From positions 124,001 to 188,000 of the forward strand of contig NZ_RDSK01000001.1 of assembly GCF_003722075.1 (NCBI RefSeq): 64,000 nucleotides of DNA, in the 5' to 3' direction. Origin of the DNA: Methanohalophilus sp. RSK (GTDB lineage: Archaea > Halobacteriota > Methanosarcinia > Methanosarcinales > Methanosarcinaceae). Under the pieces are notes generated by a model, which did not search any database, was not told where the DNA came from, and worked only from the letters and a program-made list of their open reading frames with translations. A program made the translations under genes and the position numbers. Positions 1 to 7,417 of the stretch are shown here, piece by piece. Position 1 is the first letter of the stretch; every line of letters starts with the position of its first letter.

Positions 1-193
1 ACCTGTACTTTAGACGCTCTTTTCCAATGCATACATATTCCATGAATTCAAGCACATATCCGCCGAGAAAAACCAATTGTCCCCTAACCATCCCTTCTGA
101 ACGACTGAATTCCTTGTAATCAACATATCTATCCATAATGAAATCAGAATTGCGAATCAATTCTTCTATTGATTCAAAGTACTCAGAAATCAC
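1..193 (-). CDS. TumE/DUF6516-like toxin, partial
   Basis: This is the first 64 codons of a minus-strand gene that runs off the left edge. It starts at GTG (193-191), which overlaps the TGA of the upstream 91-residue gene by four bases, so the two are translationally coupled. The peptide begins VISEYFESIEELI and contains FLGGYVLEFMEYVCIGKERL, which resembles the N-terminal half of TumE/DUF6516 toxins (strand-rich start, then an LEF-x-E-x-V motif). The family call rests on this partial match. The coupled two-gene layout in a region full of toxin-antitoxin loci supports a toxin role. Confidence 0.5.
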   Translation of the reverse strand, partial: MISEYFESIEELIRNSDFIMDRYVDYKEFSRSEGMVRGQLVFLGGYVLEFMEYVCIGKERLKYR

Positions 194-465
194 CACTTTG
201 AAATCACCGATTGTGCCTGATCCAACTGTGTTTTAAGAGTCTCAAGACCCTTCAACAGCCCCCACCATTCAAAAAAATCCTGTGAATCCCCGAGGTCCCC
301 GTTTTCAAATTCTATACAAAATCGGGACGACGGCATATTGTACCTGTCTTCAAAAACAGCAATTTCTTTTTCTGCCAGGCGGATCTTTGCCCGCAGCAGA
401 AGAATCTCCTTTTCCAGTGACTCTTTTACAACAGGTAATGCATCATCTGAGATTGCGACTTCCAT
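190..465 (-). CDS. Small acidic protein, putative antitoxin partner of the TumE-like toxin
   Basis: A 91-residue protein I do not recognise by family. The first 40 residues are predicted to be strongly helical and charged, and the rest contains an FEWWGLLKGLETLK stretch followed by another helix, so a mostly coiled or helical fold is likely. It lies directly upstream of the partial TumE-like gene with a GTGA start-stop overlap. Small size, helical N-terminus and coupling to a toxin-like gene are the reasons for calling it an antitoxin. There is no visible DNA-binding motif. Confidence 0.45.
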   Translation of the reverse strand: MEVAISDDALPVVKESLEKEILLLRAKIRLAEKEIAVFEDRYNMPSSRFCIEFENGDLGDSQDFFEWWGLLKGLETLKTQLDQAQSVISKW

Positions 466-577
466 AATAGGAAATATACGTACTCAAATTAAAGGTTTTG
501 TGGCAGATAAGTAATACTGAAAACCAGGATAGTTTTTAAGTAGCAGTGATGCGGATTCCAGTCTACAGGATTAAAGC

Positions 578-832
578 TTAGGCAACGGCAATTTCTCCGA
601 GATCATCTATTGTATGGTTGCCAAGGGGTGGAATAGGCAGATTTCGACGCAATCTTAAAATGAGCCACTCCTCGATGATTTCCTCCAGGTTCTGGCGGCA
701 CTCTTCAAGGGACGTACCAGTTGCCCATACCCCTTCCAGTTCAGGTATCTCTCCATAGTAAGGCTCCTCTTCATCTTCAATTATCTCATATTTGGCTCTT
801 TCAAGGGCTGCCTGTATATATTCGATCAACAT
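578..832 (-). CDS. HicB-family antitoxin, orphan
   Basis: 84 residues with the HicB partial RNase-H-like fold: an N-terminal strand, then EDEEEPYYGEIPELEGVWATG, then the SLEECRQNLEEIIEEW helix. HicB proteins neutralise the HicA mRNA interferase. No HicA reading frame lies on either side (467-577 and 833-990 are empty), so this copy is an orphan. A second, frame-broken copy of the same gene lies at 1515-1625, which suggests an old tandem duplication or loss of intervening toxin genes. It could act as an antitoxin in trans or be a relic. Confidence 0.8.
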   Translation of the reverse strand: MLIEYIQAALERAKYEIIEDEEEPYYGEIPELEGVWATGTSLEECRQNLEEIIEEWLILRLRRNLPIPPLGNHTIDDLGEIAVA

Positions 833-935
833 GGACTTTATATCTCAAGCAATTATCCCTTTGGGGATTGCATATATCAGATATTTAGTAATTATCCTCA
901 TTTAGAAGTAGACTGGCAATCCTCAATGGATGGAC

Positions 936-970
936 ATTTATATGTATAGGTGCCTATAGTATCCTATAGA
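936..970 (+). promoter_or_regulatory. TATA box and palindromic operator of the relBE-like operon
   Basis: An archaeal TATA-like ATTTATAT at 936-943 is followed at once by a perfect inverted repeat TATAGG-TG-CCTATA (945-958). CCTATAG is then repeated directly at 963-969. Overlapping palindromes just downstream of a TATA box fit autorepression by the antitoxin encoded 45 bases further on. The binding role is inferred. Confidence 0.55.
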
Positions 971-1014
971 CTAATATCACAACGTCTCTGCAATCGGTGC
1001 AAAGGAGAATCAAA

Positions 1015-1245
1015 ATGGCAACTACTATCTGTGTGGATCCACAAACAAAAGAAAATCTAAAAAGTCTAAAAAAATATCCAAAAGAGTCCTTTAATTCTGT
1101 AATCGAGAGATTAACCAGAATGGCAATCGATGAGGATGAACTAAGCGATGAAGCTATTCAGGACATTGAAGAAGCTTTGGAAGACATCAAAATGGGTAGG
1201 ACCTATAGTGAAGATGAGGTCAAGAAAGAGCTTGGTTTGTTATGA
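1015..1245 (+). CDS. RelB-like / DUF7557-type antitoxin
   Basis: A 76-residue antitoxin. The start ATG at 1015 is chosen because a good ribosome site (AAAGGAG, about 1000-1006) sits upstream of it; the in-frame codon at 997 has none. The N-terminus (MATTICVDPQTKENLKSLKKY) is a ribbon-helix-helix-like strand and helix. The tail (DIKMGRTYSEDEVKKELG) is the toxin-wrapping segment typical of RelB/DUF7557 antitoxins. It overlaps the next gene by four bases (ATGA), so the pair is one operon, probably autoregulated through the palindrome at 945-970. Confidence 0.75.
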   Translation: MATTICVDPQTKENLKSLKKYPKESFNSVIERLTRMAIDEDELSDEAIQDIEEALEDIKMGRTYSEDEVKKELGLL

Positions 1246-1514
1246 GTTACGCCGTAATCTATACAAACAAATCACTGAAACAGTTGAAAAAACTATCTAT
1301 AACTGTAAGTGAGAGCATAATCAGTTCAATAGACGAATTAAAAAACGATCCCTATTGTAACATAAAAAAATTGAAAGGCACAGGTAAACAACCTTTGTAT
1401 TCTCACCGGGTTGGGGAATATAGAGTCATCCTGACAATCGAAAACAACAGAATGCTGATATTTATTGTAGAAGTTGGGGATCGTAAAACAATCTATAGGA
1501 AATATCAATCCTGA
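1242..1514 (+). CDS. RelE/ParE-family toxin
   Basis: 90 residues with the RelE/ParE layout: an N-terminal strand and helix (YTNKSLKQLKKL), a central KLKGTGKQPLYSHRVGEYRVI and a final strand IFIVEVGDRKTIYRKY. The pattern of conserved basic residues (K in KLKG, R in HRVGEYR, R near the end) is that of ribosome-dependent mRNA interferases of the archaeal RelE group. It is translationally coupled to the antitoxin by an ATGA overlap. Size and motifs are complete, so the toxin is probably active. Confidence 0.8.
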   Translation: MSYAVIYTNKSLKQLKKLSITVSESIISSIDELKNDPYCNIKKLKGTGKQPLYSHRVGEYRVILTIENNRMLIFIVEVGDRKTIYRKYQS

Positions 1515-1625
1515 GATGATTTCCTCCAGGTTCTGACAACACTCTTCAAAACAAATACCCATTGCTTGAAACACTTTCCAGTTCAGGTATCTCCCATAGT
1601 AGGGCTGTTCTTCAGACTCTCCAAA
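1515..1625 (-). pseudogene. hicB remnant
   Basis: On the minus strand this stretch is a diverged copy of 673-783 in the HicB gene. It keeps EEQPYYG and EECCQNLEEII, but the middle is out of frame because one base is missing (GGGAGATACC against GGAGAGATACC). There is no start and no HicA neighbour. It begins right after the stop codon of the RelE-like toxin, so the relBE-like pair may have been inserted between, or next to, two hicB copies. Confidence 0.7.
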
Positions 1626-1644
1626 AAATTGGATCCAAAAAAAC

Positions 1645-1657
1645 ATTATATATTTAT
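1645..1657 (+). promoter_or_regulatory. TATA box of rubrerythrin
   Basis: ATTATATATTTAT lies about 55-65 bases before the rubrerythrin start, within a very AT-rich leader, as expected for an archaeal TBP site. It abuts the 3' side of the hicB remnant. Confidence 0.5.
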
Positions 1658-1710
1658 CATTCAAACCACATAAAGAACAATTCATAAAAAAACATCTGGA
1701 GAAACAAATC

Positions 1711-2295
1711 ATGAAAAAGACTGTAGAAAACCTATCAAAAGCGTTTGTCGGCGAAAGCCAGGCCAGAAACCGATATACAATTTATTCCAAAGTTGCTAAA
1801 AAGGAAGGTTTCGAGCAAATTGCCGATCTATTTCTCCTCACCGCAGAGAATGAAAGAGAGCATGCAAAATGGAGTTTCCGTCTGATCAATGAGTTGAAAG
1901 AAAAAAGCGGGGAATCCTTCGATGCCATTGCAATTCAGGCTGATGTTCCGAATGACTACGGCACAACCGCCGAGAACCTGAAAGCCGCGATCAACGGTGA
2001 GGACTACGAAACCACCAGCATGTATCCTGAATTTGCACAGACTGCTGAAGACGAGAACCTGCCTGAGGTCGCAGCAAGGCTCAGAGCCATCGGCAAGGCT
2101 GAAATGCATCACAAAGAGCGGTTTGAACAACTTCTCCGGGAAGTGGAAAACGAGACCGTTTTCAAAAAGGAAAAGCAAGTCGAATGGGTCTGCCGCAAAT
2201 GTGGTTATGTACACAGAGGACCCGAACCTCCCGAAGAATGTCCTTCATGCGACCATCCCTACAACTATTTCGAGAGAAAGTGCGAAGAGTATTAA
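1711..2295 (+). CDS. Rubrerythrin
   Basis: 194 residues, a complete classical rubrerythrin: peroxide reduction in the cytoplasm of anaerobes. The N-terminal four-helix ferritin-like domain carries the diiron ligands (ENEREH around residues 46-51, EMHH around 131-134). A C-terminal rubredoxin-like knuckle has C161, C164, C177 and C180 (CRKC and CPSC). The start ATG has GGAGAAAC upstream. It has its own TATA box and ends at a strong hairpin, so it is monocistronic. It is an intact stress gene inside a region of decayed toxin-antitoxin loci. Confidence 0.95.
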   Translation: MKKTVENLSKAFVGESQARNRYTIYSKVAKKEGFEQIADLFLLTAENEREHAKWSFRLINELKEKSGESFDAIAIQADVPNDYGTTAENLKAAINGEDYETTSMYPEFAQTAEDENLPEVAARLRAIGKAEMHHKERFEQLLREVENETVFKKEKQVEWVCRKCGYVHRGPEPPEECPSCDHPYNYFERKCEEY

Positions 2296-2389
2296 GGTCA
2301 TATCCTGAACAAAACACATTCATCCCCTCTGTGTTTTTCATGGCCAAAATCACATTGGGGATTTCTTCTTCCTTAAAATAATAGATAAC

Positions 2390-2433
2390 CCGGAAGATTG
2401 TAGAAGGCAAATTCGCCATTCTACAACTTCCGG
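2390..2433. terminator. Bidirectional hairpin between convergent genes
   Basis: A long near-perfect hairpin: CCGGAA (2390-2395) pairs with TTCCGG (2428-2433), and TTGTAGAA (2398-2405) pairs with TTCTACAA (2419-2426). GGC/GCC closes the inner loop. T-rich sequence follows. It lies between convergent rubrerythrin and the SIMPL gene, and probably ends or stabilises both transcripts. Confidence 0.65.
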
Positions 2434-2475
2434 ATTTCTGTTTTTGTGGCAGTTCTAATCAATTTCTCAAAAAGC

Positions 2476-3222
2476 TTACTGAACAATATATGTGACCTGA
2501 ACAGACATTGAAACCTTTGACTCTCCCGGCTCAATTGGTGTTGCCGGTTCTTCAGCAGCATCCATTGCCAAACTCTCTTCATAATATGTTCTTGGCTGTG
2601 TACCATCACTTATAGATGATGACTTCACGCCTACGATCTCCACACCCAGATTATCAGCCAGTGTCTCGGCTTTGGATGACGCATCGGCCACAGCTTCGGT
2701 GATCAGTTCCTCATGCAATTCTTTCTGTTTGTCATCAGATATGCTAAAAGAAACCCCGCCGATCTGATTTGCTCCTGCAGATGCAGACCTGTCAATAATC
2801 TCTCCGAGGATATCGAGGTTTGTAGTGGTAATCTGCACACTATTGGAAGCCGAATATCCTTCAATTGTCCGTGTCCCTTCTCCATAATTGTATTCAGGCC
2901 TCACAGAAACATGTGATGTCCGGATATCTTCCTCCTCCAGGCCGAGACCTTTAAGTTCCTCGATAACCGCATTCATGATGGCTGAATTTTCCTGACTCGC
3001 TTCTTCTGCAGTGGGAGCCATGACTTCTGCACCAATGTTCAGGGTTGCAGTGTCGGGCACAACCATCATTTCCGCATTTCCATTCATCTGCAGAGTGTTT
3101 TCTGAATCACTGTCAGATCCGCCGACCGATCCTGCATATAACGTCGCTGCCATTAGCACCAGCACTACTGAAAGTGCAATGATGATGTAATATGACTTCT
3201 CTTTATTATTTTCCTGGGACAT
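2476..3222 (-). CDS. SIMPL domain (DUF541) membrane-anchored protein
   Basis: 248 residues. A single N-terminal membrane segment (about residues 10-32, YYIIIALSVVLVLMAATLYA) is followed by an extracellular SIMPL/DUF541 domain starting at LQMNGNAEMMVVPDTATLNIG. It continues through the family's conserved region (NYGEGTRTIEGYSASNSVQI and ADASSKAETLADNLGVEI). SIMPL proteins are periplasmic or surface proteins in bacteria and archaea; their biochemical role is not settled. It is transcribed alone, convergent with rubrerythrin. Confidence 0.85.
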   Translation of the reverse strand: MSQENNKEKSYYIIIALSVVLVLMAATLYAGSVGGSDSDSENTLQMNGNAEMMVVPDTATLNIGAEVMAPTAEEASQENSAIMNAVIEELKGLGLEEEDIRTSHVSVRPEYNYGEGTRTIEGYSASNSVQITTTNLDILGEIIDRSASAGANQIGGVSFSISDDKQKELHEELITEAVADASSKAETLADNLGVEIVGVKSSSISDGTQPRTYYEESLAMDAAEEPATPIEPGESKVSMSVQVTYIVQ

Positions 3223-3619
3223 TTAATCCTCTCCTTTATTCATACAATAGATGTACCGGCAGGTATTAAAAAATTGGCTAAGGTTCGAATTCGTTCGAAG
3301 TTAATCAAAAGAGACAGGTAGAGAAAACCCCCTCTCTGCTCAGGTATTTCAACTTTTAGAACAGGATTCTCAGGGCTAGTTGACATAAACCGTCTCATGA
3401 ATGAAAACAGCCATGCTTATATAACAGAACTAATATTTTTGTGACATCATCAGGTGAACGGGACCGGTCTAAAAACATCATGTACCCCAATACACCACAA
3501 TCCCATCTATTTTCTCCGGTCCCTTTCACCCGCTTATATCGCTCTTCTTCCAGTCCCATATCCTCTCAGGTTGATATCAGGTGTATGCTTATTACTGTGA
3601 CAAGTTTTCTGCAGAGTAA
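3223..3619. other. Non-coding stretch upstream of the SIMPL gene
   Basis: About 400 bases without a convincing gene. The first part is the promoter region of the SIMPL gene. On the minus strand a 55-codon frame (about 3398-3562, beginning MGLEEERYKRV) has a weak ribosome site but matches nothing I know. It may be debris belonging to the ATPase fragment that starts at 3620. Confidence 0.3.
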
Positions 3620-3811
3620 TTATATCTGTAACATATCTGCCAGAGCAATCAGAATCACTTTCTCTTCCTCTGCAATCTCCTGCATCCGGGGAGTAAAACC
3701 TGCCCGGCTTATCAGGGCGAAATGTTCCTGGCTTTCAGGATACCAGTCCACAAACCTGACCATTTCCTTCAGGGAATAGTACACATCCGGTCCAACCTTT
3801 TGCACTTCCAT
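3620..3811 (-). pseudogene. C-terminal fragment of a DUF234-type archaeal ATPase
   Basis: 63 residues ending in QEHFALISRAGFTPRMQEIA and then VILIALADMLQI. This is the last segment of the C-terminal DUF234/nuclease-like domain of archaeal AAA ATPases (full proteins are about 450 residues). The ATPase part is missing. Two more fragments of the same end are at 4455-4562 and 8276-8485, so a family of such genes has been eroded here. Confidence 0.6.
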
Positions 3812-3854
3812 TATTTGAGATGTTGTAAGTCTTTTTGTCGAAAGAGGTATATAC

Positions 3855-3872
3855 TATCTTACTTGTAAGATA
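3855..3872 (+). promoter_or_regulatory. Palindromic operator before the AbrB/MazE-like gene
   Basis: A perfect inverted repeat with 8-base arms, TATCTTAC-TT-GTAAGATA, lies 14 bases before the preferred start of the AbrB-like gene. MazE/AbrB proteins bind such dyads as dimers, so autoregulation is likely. Its position argues that translation begins after it, not at the upstream in-frame TTG (3835). Confidence 0.6.
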
Positions 3873-3885
3873 TATGGGGCATTTT

Positions 3886-4149
3886 ATGACTTTAATAGAT
3901 GTAAAAAGTGTGACTGTCAGCAAAAAAGGGCAAATTACCATTCCCGGCGCATACAGAAATTCCGGTATGAAGATAGGCGACAAAGCAGCCGTTTTTGTGT
4001 ATGACGACCACATTGAGATTCGACCTTTGTCTTTCATCGAAGAAGGATTAAGTTGTGCTATCGCTTCCCAGGAATCCCTTTCAAAAGAATGGGACACTCC
4101 TGAAGAAGATGCTGCCTGGGATCATTTGAAAGACTATCTGGGGAAGTAA
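3886..4149 (+). CDS. AbrB/MazE/SpoVT-family antitoxin
   Basis: 87 residues from the ATG at 3886; in-frame ATG 3874 and TTG 3835 are alternatives, but the palindromic operator lies between them. VTVSKKGQITIPGAYRNSGMKIGDKAAVFVYDDHIEIRPL is the swapped-hairpin AbrB DNA-binding domain. The acidic tail (WDTPEEDAAWDHLKDYLG) is the toxin-inhibiting segment of MazE-type antitoxins. The gene for its toxin partner follows after three bases but is frameshifted, so this may be an antitoxin that has outlived its toxin. Confidence 0.8.
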   Translation: MTLIDVKSVTVSKKGQITIPGAYRNSGMKIGDKAAVFVYDDHIEIRPLSFIEEGLSCAIASQESLSKEWDTPEEDAAWDHLKDYLGK

Positions 4150-4152
4150 TCG

Positions 4153-4475
4153 ATGATTTATAAAGGAAATATAGTTATAATTCCTTCCCCTTTACAGACA
4201 ATAACAATAGCAAACTCAGACCGGCGATCGCTGTTTCTGATCAGATGAGGCGGGACGTGATACTGTGCCAGATCACATCCAGAAAACCTGCGGACAATTG
4301 TGCTGTCTATGTTTCAGATAGCGATCTATCTGAAGGCTCACTTCGCCAGGGTAGCTGGGTTCGGGTGAACAAAATATTCACAATGGAGTCCAGCAATGTC
4401 CTTAAAATAATTGGAAATGTTCATTTGTACAAACAAAAAGAAATTCAGAATAAGTTATTGAAACTTTTCCTGTAA
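4153..4475 (+). pseudogene. MazF/PemK-family toxin, frameshifted
   Basis: The ATG at 4153 gives MIYKGNIVIIP, the standard MazF beginning, and then leaves frame. One base is missing near 4183-4187 (CCTTCCCC where CCTTTCCCC restores the frame). The -1 frame continues as SFPFTDNNNSKLRPAIAVSD and DVILCQITS, the hallmark MazF motifs, and runs to the TAA at 4475. MazF toxins are sequence-specific mRNA endoribonucleases. Loss of the toxin beside an intact antitoxin is a common decay state. A sequencing error at the C-run cannot be excluded. Confidence 0.8.
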
Positions 4476-4562
4476 GTCTTTATCTGCCAGACCAATCAGG
4501 ATCACTCTTTTTTCCTCTGTGACCTCCCGCATTCGGGGAGTAAAACCTGCCCGATTCACAAA
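4455..4562 (-). pseudogene. Second DUF234-type ATPase C-terminal scrap
   Basis: The minus strand reads VNRAGFTPRMREVTEEKRV followed by ILIGLADKDLQEKFQ and a TAA. It is closely similar to the fragment at 3620-3811 over about 34 residues. It overlaps the 3' end of the MazF pseudogene in convergent orientation. No upstream ATPase sequence remains. Confidence 0.6.
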
Positions 4563-4858
4563 TTTACGGAACATGTTTATTATGATTGTGCTTCGTATAT
4601 TGATAATGGTACTGATGGTGAACCCCCTCCCTTATGAAAAAAGGCTTCCTGCTTCTTCTCTTTTCCTAACGGACACAGGTCCACAGGCATCCGGATTAAA
4701 TGTCATATTTGCTGTAGCACTGACCGCGGGTGCACCGTTCATTATAAGGAGAAAGGGTGAAGTGTTCCAAATCAGGAACACTTACACATCTTTAGCAATA
4801 ATTTTATCCGCATACTCGCAAGCCACAGGCAGCCTTACTAAATTCCCGGTATAGGTCA
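4563..4858. other. Gene-free stretch with possible IS-end debris
   Basis: No credible gene. The segment around 4640-4695 (GGCTTCCTGCTTC, then ACAGGTCCACAGGC) resembles the hairpin-flanking sequence at 40342-40395 and may be a decayed IS200/IS605-type end. The last 20 bases before 4859 would be the target-derived guide of the adjacent TnpB element if its right end is placed correctly. Confidence 0.35.
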
Positions 4859-4869
4859 TCTGACATACT

Positions 4870-4890
4870 CCCACGACTAAATTGCGTGGG
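4870..4890 (-). ncRNA. Right-end stem-loop, 3' part of the putative TnpB guide RNA (omega/reRNA)
   Basis: CCCACG (4870-4875) pairs with CGTGGG (4885-4890) around a 9-base loop, overlapping the last codons of tnpB. In TnpB systems the guide RNA scaffold is made from the tnpB 3' end and the IS right end, with the guide just outside. Here the guide would be read from 4858 downward (TGACCTATACCGGGAATT). The RNA itself is inferred from family knowledge. Confidence 0.5.
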
Positions 4891-5929
4891 GTTCTACGGT
4901 TGATTGCTTTCTAATCATTGCCGCTTTGGGGATACCAGTATTCCCCTTTGCTACATCACTTTCTGTAGCAAATCGAACTATGTTTGGAGATAATGCAATG
5001 TTGAAAGCTGCATTAACATCCGCATGTTCAACGTGTCCACAAGAAGGACACTGGAAGTTTTTGCCATTTCTGTCCCCTATATGACCGCATCTGCTACATG
5101 ATTGAGAAGTGTATGCAGGGTCGATATAAGCGATAGGAACTCCAAGTAGTTTGGCTTTGTATTCTATCATCATTTGGAACTGATAGAAAGACCAACTATT
5201 CAAGGAATAACGGAATGACTTTGCTTGTTTCTTGTTCTTACGGATGCCCTTGAGTTCTTCGAGCTTGATTCCGTAACCATTTTCATAGGCATTACCCACT
5301 ATCTTCTTGCTAATTTTGTGGTTAATGTCTCGGACGATTCTACTTTCACGGTTTTTGAGTTGTTTTACTTTTCGATATTTACCTCTCTTTTGTAGATTTT
5401 TACGGATATGTTTGTATTTTTCATGAATATATTGTCCTGATTTACCGAGTTTCATAATTTTTCCAGTATCAGTAGATGCCACGACTGCTATATGACCTGT
5501 AGTATTTCGGTCTACTCCTAACCATTCTGTAGCTTCATATTCTGAATTTTCTTTGTGGGTTACAGAAACAAAGAGATATTCGTTATCTACTTCAATCTGA
5601 TTGATAGTGTCGAAGTAGATGGGGATTTCATGATTAAATTCCAATTTCAATGCTGTTATTTTGATAATTTGTGATGTAGGAATATACTGGATTCCCTGTT
5701 TAGGGATTGTTAATTTAACCTTATTGATACGTTTTATCTTCTTATTACGTCCGTATTTACGAATAATCTGATTGCTCATCACTGATTTTAATCCGAATTG
5801 TTTTACATCTTTGGAACTGAATTTATCTGAATGCGGATGATGCTCTAATACATAGTGGGCTACTTGTTTAGCCTTTTTTAGTTCATCGGAAAAATCTCGA
5901 TGATGCTTGATTTTGTATGTGAGTATCAT
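4877..5929 (-). CDS. tnpB: TnpB RNA-guided endonuclease
   Basis: 350 residues, within the usual TnpB range. The RuvC catalytic acids are all present: D140 (LGVDRNTTG), E225 (IKLEELKG) and D304 (HADVNAA). The inserted zinc knuckle has C278, C281, C294 and C297. By these criteria it should be an active nuclease. Its start overlaps the tnpA stop (ATGA). It ends in TAG, the only TAG stop I find on an intact gene here; in a pyrrolysine-decoding host that stop could be partly read through into the right-end hairpin. Confidence 0.93.
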   Translation of the reverse strand: MILTYKIKHHRDFSDELKKAKQVAHYVLEHHPHSDKFSSKDVKQFGLKSVMSNQIIRKYGRNKKIKRINKVKLTIPKQGIQYIPTSQIIKITALKLEFNHEIPIYFDTINQIEVDNEYLFVSVTHKENSEYEATEWLGVDRNTTGHIAVVASTDTGKIMKLGKSGQYIHEKYKHIRKNLQKRGKYRKVKQLKNRESRIVRDINHKISKKIVGNAYENGYGIKLEELKGIRKNKKQAKSFRYSLNSWSFYQFQMMIEYKAKLLGVPIAYIDPAYTSQSCSRCGHIGDRNGKNFQCPSCGHVEHADVNAAFNIALSPNIVRFATESDVAKGNTGIPKAAMIRKQSTVEPHAI

Positions 5930-6327
5930 TTATTTTTCTGATCCTCAATGTATTTTTTAACCGTTTTTTCCGAAATGTGACCTACAGATTCACAATAGTA
6001 GCTTCGAGTCCATAATGTCGGGAGTCTAGTTCTCATTTCTGAAAATTCTTGTCTTAAAATACGAGATGTATAACCCTTCAATTGTTGAACAATCCAATGA
6101 GGACTCATTGTAGGTGTAGTTTTCACAAATAGATGAACGTGGTCGGGCATTATTTCCATTTTTTCAATGGTTACTCCTATTTCTTCTGCTTTATTATAGA
6201 GAAGTTCCTTTAAACGTGCTTCAATCTCATTTTCTAAAACATTGCGTCTATATTTAGGACACCATATTAAATGAAAACCAATGTTATACACCGTTGTATT
6301 GCTATGTTTCCATCTCTCTGTTGCCAT
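5926..6327 (-). CDS. tnpA: IS200/IS605 Y1 transposase TnpA
   Basis: 133 residues, full length for TnpA. The HUH motif is at H63-V-H65 (MPDHVHLFVK). The catalytic tyrosine is Y126 in KKYIEDQ, with the helper Q130. This enzyme cuts and joins single-stranded ends folded as hairpins. It is translationally coupled to tnpB. With both catalytic motifs intact, and subterminal hairpins at both ends, the element is probably still mobile. Confidence 0.93.
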   Translation of the reverse strand: MATERWKHSNTTVYNIGFHLIWCPKYRRNVLENEIEARLKELLYNKAEEIGVTIEKMEIMPDHVHLFVKTTPTMSPHWIVQQLKGYTSRILRQEFSEMRTRLPTLWTRSYYCESVGHISEKTVKKYIEDQKNK

Positions 6328-6396
6328 GATAATGTATTATACGTCTGACATCTATATAACATTTGTGATTAACTAAATGAGCGGGGTACGATTCAT

Positions 6397-6416
6397 CCTA
6401 TGACTAAAGTCATAGG
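6397..6416. repeat. Left-end hairpin of the IS element
   Basis: A perfect palindrome, CCTATGACT-AA-AGTCATAGG, 70 bases upstream of tnpA. It is the expected TnpA recognition hairpin. Related CTAAAGACT hairpins recur at 40323-40345 and 40524-40546. Confidence 0.7.
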
Positions 6417-6646
6417 CTTTTTCTACCCCTACGCCCCATTAGTCGTAAACCGTCCTTCGTTTAAATATATGTTAATATATTTCACATAAATTGTTTGGGT
6501 TTTGGCTGTAAATGTTGTGGAAATAATGGAGGGCTGAGGTGCAATAACATTGAACACAAAACACGGTATTTCAGGTATATCGTGAAGTATCAGAGGTGCT
6601 TGTCAGCCGGCCGGACAAATTTTAATTGACATTCAAGCCCTTGCCA

Positions 6647-6865
6647 TCAGGGAGGGTTGGTTGACATTTCGTCAATTGAGACAAACTGATCCTTTTCTTC
6701 CAGACGCTTGTACATCCGGTCCATGAATTTCTCCCTATCAATCAAATCCATCATGCGTGTAAGAATATCGCTATAGGTCTCTCCCTTATGACCATAGTTT
6801 TTCAATCTGTCTCTTATTGCTTTTGTTGTGGGGATAGTCGTTGCGTGGTTAATGTGTGTGCTCAT
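6647..6865 (-). CDS. DUF7557/RelB-like antitoxin, orphan
   Basis: 72 residues: STHINHATTIPTTKAIRDRL, then YGHKGETYSDILTRMMDLIDR, then a charged tail (YKRLEEKDQFVSIDEM). This is the ribbon-helix-helix-like antitoxin type common in archaea and is related in design to the gene at 1015. No toxin frame follows (6441-6646 is empty on both strands) or precedes it. A 14-base sequence (TTTAATTGACATTC) occurs on both sides of the gene, at about 6618 and 6919. The flanks may therefore be a duplication left by an insertion. Confidence 0.65.
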   Translation of the reverse strand: MSTHINHATTIPTTKAIRDRLKNYGHKGETYSDILTRMMDLIDREKFMDRMYKRLEEKDQFVSIDEMSTNPP

Positions 6866-7030
6866 GTGTCCTATCTCCTATCGATTATTAGACGTGTCAA
6901 CTAATTCTCCCGGATGAATGTTTAATTGACATTCAGGTCCCTTCTGTAAAGGTTGTGTAGTTGACCCTTTGTGCGATATTAAAGCAGTAACTTAGCATGA
7001 TACAAAATTATCCGCACATCTGAACGGATT

Positions 7031-7417
7031 TCAGGCAGCCACAGCCATCGTGCCAGAACTTGTAGATGGCAACTTCATCTCATTTGCCCCGGTAATCGAT
7101 AATTTTAATGGCAATTCACGATTTCGTTTAGAAACTTCCAATAATAGTTTAATATTGATAGATTCTTCTGAAACCTTGATATCTGCCCTGATCTGTTTAA
7201 GATTCTTCATGTCATATTTGGAAATTCCAAATCTTTTGGCTGCATCAAGTATTTCAATCCCGACAATCGAATTGTCCATTCCAACATCCAATAAAACACC
7301 ATCAATTTCTATAGAGGACTTGTACTGGACTCCTTTTGAAAATGCAAAAAAACTATCGTTGAGTGAGTCATAATCCCAGTAGTCGCTCTTACTATTGATA
7401 TTAATCACTTTTTTCAT
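7031..7417 (-). CDS. DUF2283-family protein, likely antitoxin
   Basis: 128 residues. The N-terminal 70 match DUF2283: YDSLNDSFFAFSKG, then IDGVLLDVGMDNSIVGIEIL and DAAKRFG. The C-terminal half (IRADIKVSEESINIKLLLEV) is less typical and may be a toxin-binding or DNA-binding addition. DUF2283 genes commonly follow small DUF4258-like toxin genes. Here the start lies inside the 3' end of such a gene (17-base overlap), so the pair is probably a type II toxin-antitoxin operon with the toxin first. Confidence 0.6.
   Translation of the reverse strand: MKKVININSKSDYWDYDSLNDSFFAFSKGVQYKSSIEIDGVLLDVGMDNSIVGIEILDAAKRFGISKYDMKNLKQIRADIKVSEESINIKLLLEVSKRNRELPLKLSITGANEMKLPSTSSGTMAVAA

Larger units (their letters stand above)
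4859..6440 (-). mobile_element. IS200/IS605-family insertion sequence (tnpA + tnpB)
   Basis: A complete-looking element on the minus strand. The left end, near 6440, carries a perfect 9-base-arm hairpin at 6397-6416; then come tnpA, tnpB and a right end with a stem-loop at 4870-4890. The right boundary near 4859 is inferred from sequence shared with a solo end at 52230-52246 (CGTGGGAGTATGTCAGA), after which the two diverge. Elements of this family move as single strands through a Y1 transposase and leave no target duplication. The left boundary is approximate. Confidence 0.8.

Noticed and set aside
2162-2419. Minus-strand frames overlapping rubrerythrin
   Set aside because: They overlap a complete, confidently assigned gene and carry no family features.
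3835-3885. TTG/ATG starts upstream for the AbrB-like protein
   Set aside because: They would place the palindromic operator inside the coding region, and the domain begins after the 3886 ATG.
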